Shown here piece after piece: positions 61,344-64,000 of a DNA stretch of 64,000 bases. The stretch comes from an uncultured Clostridia bacterium (lineage in GTDB: Bacteria; Bacillota; Clostridia; Christensenellales; UBA1242), in assembly GCA_934757865.1 (NCBI GenBank), contig CAKVLS010000003.1, positions 1 to 64,000 on the forward strand, written 5' to 3'. Each line of letters opens with the position of its first letter. Within the stretch, counting starts at the first letter, position 1. Made by a program: the position numbers and the translations under genes. The notes below the pieces were generated by a model. That model ran no database searches. It was not told where the DNA came from and was given only the letters and a program-made list of their open reading frames with translations.

Positions 61344-62870
61344 ATGAGAGATTTCTGGCTTAAGATAAAAGAGTCTACTATAGCGGTTTTGCCTATAGCG
61401 GTTATAGTTTTTTTTGTTGGAACATTTGCGGCAGGAATTAACTTTCCTACCATGCTTAACTTTTTTATTTGTTGCATTTTGCTTATTTTTGGCATTAGCT
61501 TATTTAGCGTTGGTGTAGATAAGTCAATGATGAAAATTGGCAGCTATATAGGTTCTGCGACAAGTAAAACAAAAAATGTATTTTATATGGCACTTATTGC
61601 TACTGTTATGGGTTTTGTTATTACTCTTGCAGAGCCTGACCTATCAGTACTAGCAGAACAAGTTCCGGGTATGAGTAGTAAGTGGGTTATTATCCTTACG
61701 GTTGCAACGGGCACAGGAATATTCTTAGCACTAGCTCTTATAAGAATTATGTTTAAGATTAATATCAAAGTTCTTATGAGTATATGCTACCTTGTTATCT
61801 TAGTTTTGTGTTTCTTTGTTCCAAAGCAATTTTTGCCATTATCTTTTGATGCGTCAGGCGTAACAACAGGACCTATTTCTGTTCCTTTTATTATGGCGTT
61901 TGGTCTCGGTGTGTCCGCCATTAGATCGGGCAAAGATTCGAAAGATGACAGCTTGGGACTTTTGGGCGTGGTATCTATTGGACCTATTATTGCTATTATG
62001 CTTATGGGACTATTTATTAAGCCTTCAGGAGTCGCTGTCACAGAGTCGTTTGGAGCTTTAACAAGTTATTCTCAAATACCTCTTGGTATCTTGGGTTCTC
62101 TAGCTAAGCAGCTACTTGAAGTTTTAATCATTATCGCACCTATTGCGGTTATATTCTTGTTCGTCAACTTTGTTGCTTTGCATTTGCCAAAAAATGAGCT
62201 TTTGAAGATTCTAATCGGTCTTATGTATACATATTTTGGAATAGTTATTTTCTTTGCCTCGGTCAATGTAGGATTTATGCCTATCGGCTACCTAATGGGT
62301 AAGGTAATAGCTGGCACAAGTTATAGCTGGCTACTTATTCCGGTAGCTCTAGCAATCGGCGCATCTGTTGTATTTGCAGAGCCTGCGGTGTATGTTTTGA
62401 CCAAACAAGTAGAGACTTTGACCGAAGGCATTATCCATAGAAAAGTTATGTTATTTACTATCTCTATCGGTGTTGCGCTTGCAGTATGTCTATCTGTAGT
62501 AAGAAACTTTTTAGGAATAAACATCATTTGGTTTATTGTTCCGCTTGTACTACTTAATATTATTTTGATGCCTTTCTGTTCTAATATATTTGTCGCCATT
62601 GCATTTGACTCTGGCGGCGTAGCATCTGGAGCTATGGCAAGTGCGTTTATTTTGCCATTTATCAATGGCATATGCGAAGCCCTTGGCAACAATGCTATGA
62701 TGTTTGCCTTTGGAACAATTGCATTTATCGCACTTATACCTATACTTAGTATTCAAGTTTTGGGTGTAATATTTAAGATGGTTCAAAACAAAAAGGCTAC
62801 AGGAAGAGCTATTCCTATTCATACTAGAAAAGCAAAAGTCAAAGTTATTGACTTTGATTATGGAGAATAA
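61344..62870 (+). CDS. DUF1538-family multi-span membrane protein
   Basis: 508 residues, about a dozen membrane segments in two related halves. Each half contains a variant of one motif: AEPDLSVLAEQV (about 93-104) and AEPAVYVLTKQV (about 338-349), so the protein arose by duplication and is probably a transporter or channel. The ligand is not known. Two small PII-like proteins follow 2 and 11 bases later in the same operon, a neighbourhood known for this family, so PII-type gating is likely. The C-terminus is basic. Confidence 0.87.
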   Translation: MRDFWLKIKESTIAVLPIAVIVFFVGTFAAGINFPTMLNFFICCILLIFGISLFSVGVDKSMMKIGSYIGSATSKTKNVFYMALIATVMGFVITLAEPDLSVLAEQVPGMSSKWVIILTVATGTGIFLALALIRIMFKINIKVLMSICYLVILVLCFFVPKQFLPLSFDASGVTTGPISVPFIMAFGLGVSAIRSGKDSKDDSLGLLGVVSIGPIIAIMLMGLFIKPSGVAVTESFGALTSYSQIPLGILGSLAKQLLEVLIIIAPIAVIFLFVNFVALHLPKNELLKILIGLMYTYFGIVIFFASVNVGFMPIGYLMGKVIAGTSYSWLLIPVALAIGASVVFAEPAVYVLTKQVETLTEGIIHRKVMLFTISIGVALAVCLSVVRNFLGINIIWFIVPLVLLNIILMPFCSNIFVAIAFDSGGVASGAMASAFILPFINGICEALGNNAMMFAFGTIAFIALIPILSIQVLGVIFKMVQNKKATGRAIPIHTRKAKVKVIDFDYGE

Positions 62871-62872
62871 TT

Positions 62873-63217
62873 ATGGCGAAGAAAAAAGTTATTTGTCCTA
62901 TTGAGATAATTTGCGTTACCATTGATCGCAAACTCGAAAAAGATGTTGAAGAAGTTTTGCACAAGCACGAAGTCCACAACTTTGTTACTTTCTTAGCGGA
63001 CGGTACAGCCAAGTCGTCAATGGGCGATTTGTTTGGCTTTGGTATAGCCGAAAAGTCCGTTCTTGTAGGACTTGTAGATAGAGAGAGGTCAAGAAATTTG
63101 CTTGAAGACCTTAGAGAAGAAATTGGCTATGACAAAGACGGCAGAGGTATTGCGATGACACTACCGCTAAGCAGTGCCACAAGCACAATGCTTGATATGC
63201 TAAACATTGAGTTATAA
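62873..63217 (+). CDS. PII-like signalling protein 1
   Basis: 114 residues. The ferredoxin-like beta-alpha-beta pattern of PII proteins (IEIICVTIDRKLEKDVEEVL, then KSVLVGLVDRERSRNLLEDL, DKDGRGIAMTLPL) is visible. It lacks the long T-loop with Tyr51 of GlnB/GlnK. Starts two bases after the DUF1538 gene. It may sense a small nucleotide and bind the membrane protein. Confidence 0.75.
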   Translation: MAKKKVICPIEIICVTIDRKLEKDVEEVLHKHEVHNFVTFLADGTAKSSMGDLFGFGIAEKSVLVGLVDRERSRNLLEDLREEIGYDKDGRGIAMTLPLSSATSTMLDMLNIEL

Positions 63218-63228
63218 GGAGAAAAATT

Positions 63229-63582
63229 ATGACAGTAGAAAGAGATTTGATAATCACTATCGTTAACAAAGGCTACTCAGATTATGTAGTAGACGCAGCA
63301 AGAGATGCCGGAGCTAGAGGTAGCACAATACTTCACGGCAGAGGTTCAACTGCGGAGAAGAACCAGTTTATGGGTATTAGCCTTCAAGACGAAAAAGACA
63401 TAGTTTTGACATTAGTTGTAAGAACTGATAAAAAGAAAATTATGGAAGCCATCGCCGACAGAACAGACCTTAACGCTGAGGGCAGAGGATTTTGTTTCTC
63501 TATGCCAGTTAACGATGTAGTAGGCGTTAATGCAGAGACCTCTAATAAGGCTCAAAAGAAGCAAAAGAAAGCTGCAAAATAA
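63229..63582 (+). CDS. PII-like signalling protein 2
   Basis: 117 residues. A PII fold: LIITIVNKGYSDYVVDAARDAGARGSTILHGRG at the start and a second helix KKKIMEAIADRT, ending with the GRGFCFSMPV strand. The T-loop region (STAEKNQFMGISLQDEK) is short and lacks Tyr51. It differs from PII-like protein 1, so the pair may be heteromeric. Lys-rich C-terminal tail. AAGGAG precedes the ATG. Confidence 0.82.
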   Translation: MTVERDLIITIVNKGYSDYVVDAARDAGARGSTILHGRGSTAEKNQFMGISLQDEKDIVLTLVVRTDKKKIMEAIADRTDLNAEGRGFCFSMPVNDVVGVNAETSNKAQKKQKKAAK

Positions 63583-63600
63583 TTATTTTTTATCAAAACA

Positions 63601-63629
63601 TTGACAACAAAAGTCAAATAGTTTATTAT
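63601..63629 (+). promoter_or_regulatory. Promoter of the small membrane protein gene
   Basis: TTGACA (63601-63606), 17-base spacer, TATTAT (63624-63629). Confidence 0.75.
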
Positions 63630-63655
63630 AATAGTAATAAATAAGGAGGATTGTT

Positions 63656-63976
63656 ATGAAAAACGAGGGTTTGAAATCACTACTTGATATTCTTGGTGGA
63701 ATAGCAGCGTTTTTGACAGTTGCAGTATACCTTGTACTTATCATCCATGGTAACTGGGCATTTTTACCAGAAAAGGTTTACAATGTACTAGTAGTTATTA
63801 GAACATGGGCTCCACTTGTAGTAGTAGCTATTACAGGACTAGAGTTTGTAAGCACCAAAGGCTTCATCCTAAAGCTTATCTTCTTGATCGCTTTGGCTGG
63901 TATAGTAATCTTTATGTTCTTCCCAGGTACTTGGAATGCATTTGTAGGCATTGTTAATGGTGCAGTAGGCGCTTAG
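63656..63976 (+). CDS. Small three-segment membrane protein, family unknown
   Basis: 106 residues with hydrophobic segments at about 10-30, 42-62 and 68-92. The N-terminus is charged, the C-terminus short and Gly-rich. No motif recognised. AAGGAGGA gives a strong ribosome site. It has its own promoter after the PII-like genes, so a link to them is not shown. Confidence 0.7.
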   Translation: MKNEGLKSLLDILGGIAAFLTVAVYLVLIIHGNWAFLPEKVYNVLVVIRTWAPLVVVAITGLEFVSTKGFILKLIFLIALAGIVIFMFFPGTWNAFVGIVNGAVGA

Positions 63977-64000
63977 TTTAGCAAAATTAAAATAAGGGGT

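Overview
The window is a replication-origin region of an AT-rich, Gram-positive bacterium, most probably an uncultured, fermentative member of the Bacillota (Firmicutes, Clostridia- or Bacilli-like gut lineage). Evidence for this is strong Shine-Dalgarno sites, near-consensus sigma-A promoters with 17-base spacers, many rho-independent terminators, type II thymidine kinase, Jag/KhpB, Soj/Spo0J, UppP, SPFH/zinc-ribbon proteins of the YdjI/YdjG type and a PflX-like radical-SAM protein. The standard code fits all genes, but of 53 protein genes I accept only dnaA ends in TGA. I cannot name the species.

Layout. 1-427: 3' half of a tRNA-Arg(ACG) with its terminator and no 5' half, which looks like the far end of an element integrated to the left of the window. 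428-15008: mostly minus-strand accessory genes: a beta-helix lipoprotein, a HAD phosphatase and Nudix pair, an AbrB-ABC exporter operon, two small membrane proteins, a TPR-like protein, a lipoyl-less E2 acyltransferase domain (the only plus-strand gene of this arm), and a MarR-heterodimeric ABC exporter operon with a palindromic operator on its promoter. 15066-18545: a palindrome-rich spacer, then radical-SAM, dehydrogenase-like and GNAT genes. 18818-24762: gyrA, gyrB, recF on the minus strand. 24763-27544: divergent recF/dnaA promoters, dnaA, dnaN and DnaA boxes; gene orientation flips here, so replication most likely starts here. 30037-37429: rpmH-rnpA-yidD-yidC-jag, tdk, mnmE-mnmG-rsmG. 38002-39768: a PHP-domain protein with a low-complexity tail. 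39954-41708: parA-parB. 41773-44932: a gene-free, very AT-rich stretch with five parS sites in 450 bases, evidently the centromere. 44982-64000: cvpA-like gene, a probable small RNA, ftsH, tsaC-like, ychF, uppP, argS, a P2-type Ca2+ ATPase, an SPFH/zinc-ribbon membrane module, a kinase-like protein, and a DUF1538 membrane protein with two PII-like proteins.

How it fits together. dnaA/dnaN/recF/gyrAB start and sustain replication; ParA, ParB and the parS cluster segregate the origin; rpmH to jag supply a ribosomal protein, RNase P, membrane insertion and RNA binding; mnmE/mnmG/rsmG modify tRNA and 16S rRNA. Compared with Bacillus subtilis, the dnaA-dnaN block is flipped: it faces rpmH...parB, and recF-gyrB-gyrA lie on the other replichore. 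The parts I find most worth a second look are the parS-bearing gene desert, the near-absence of TGA stops, the tRNA-Arg scar, the orphan structured RNA before ftsH, and the two membrane modules near the right end.
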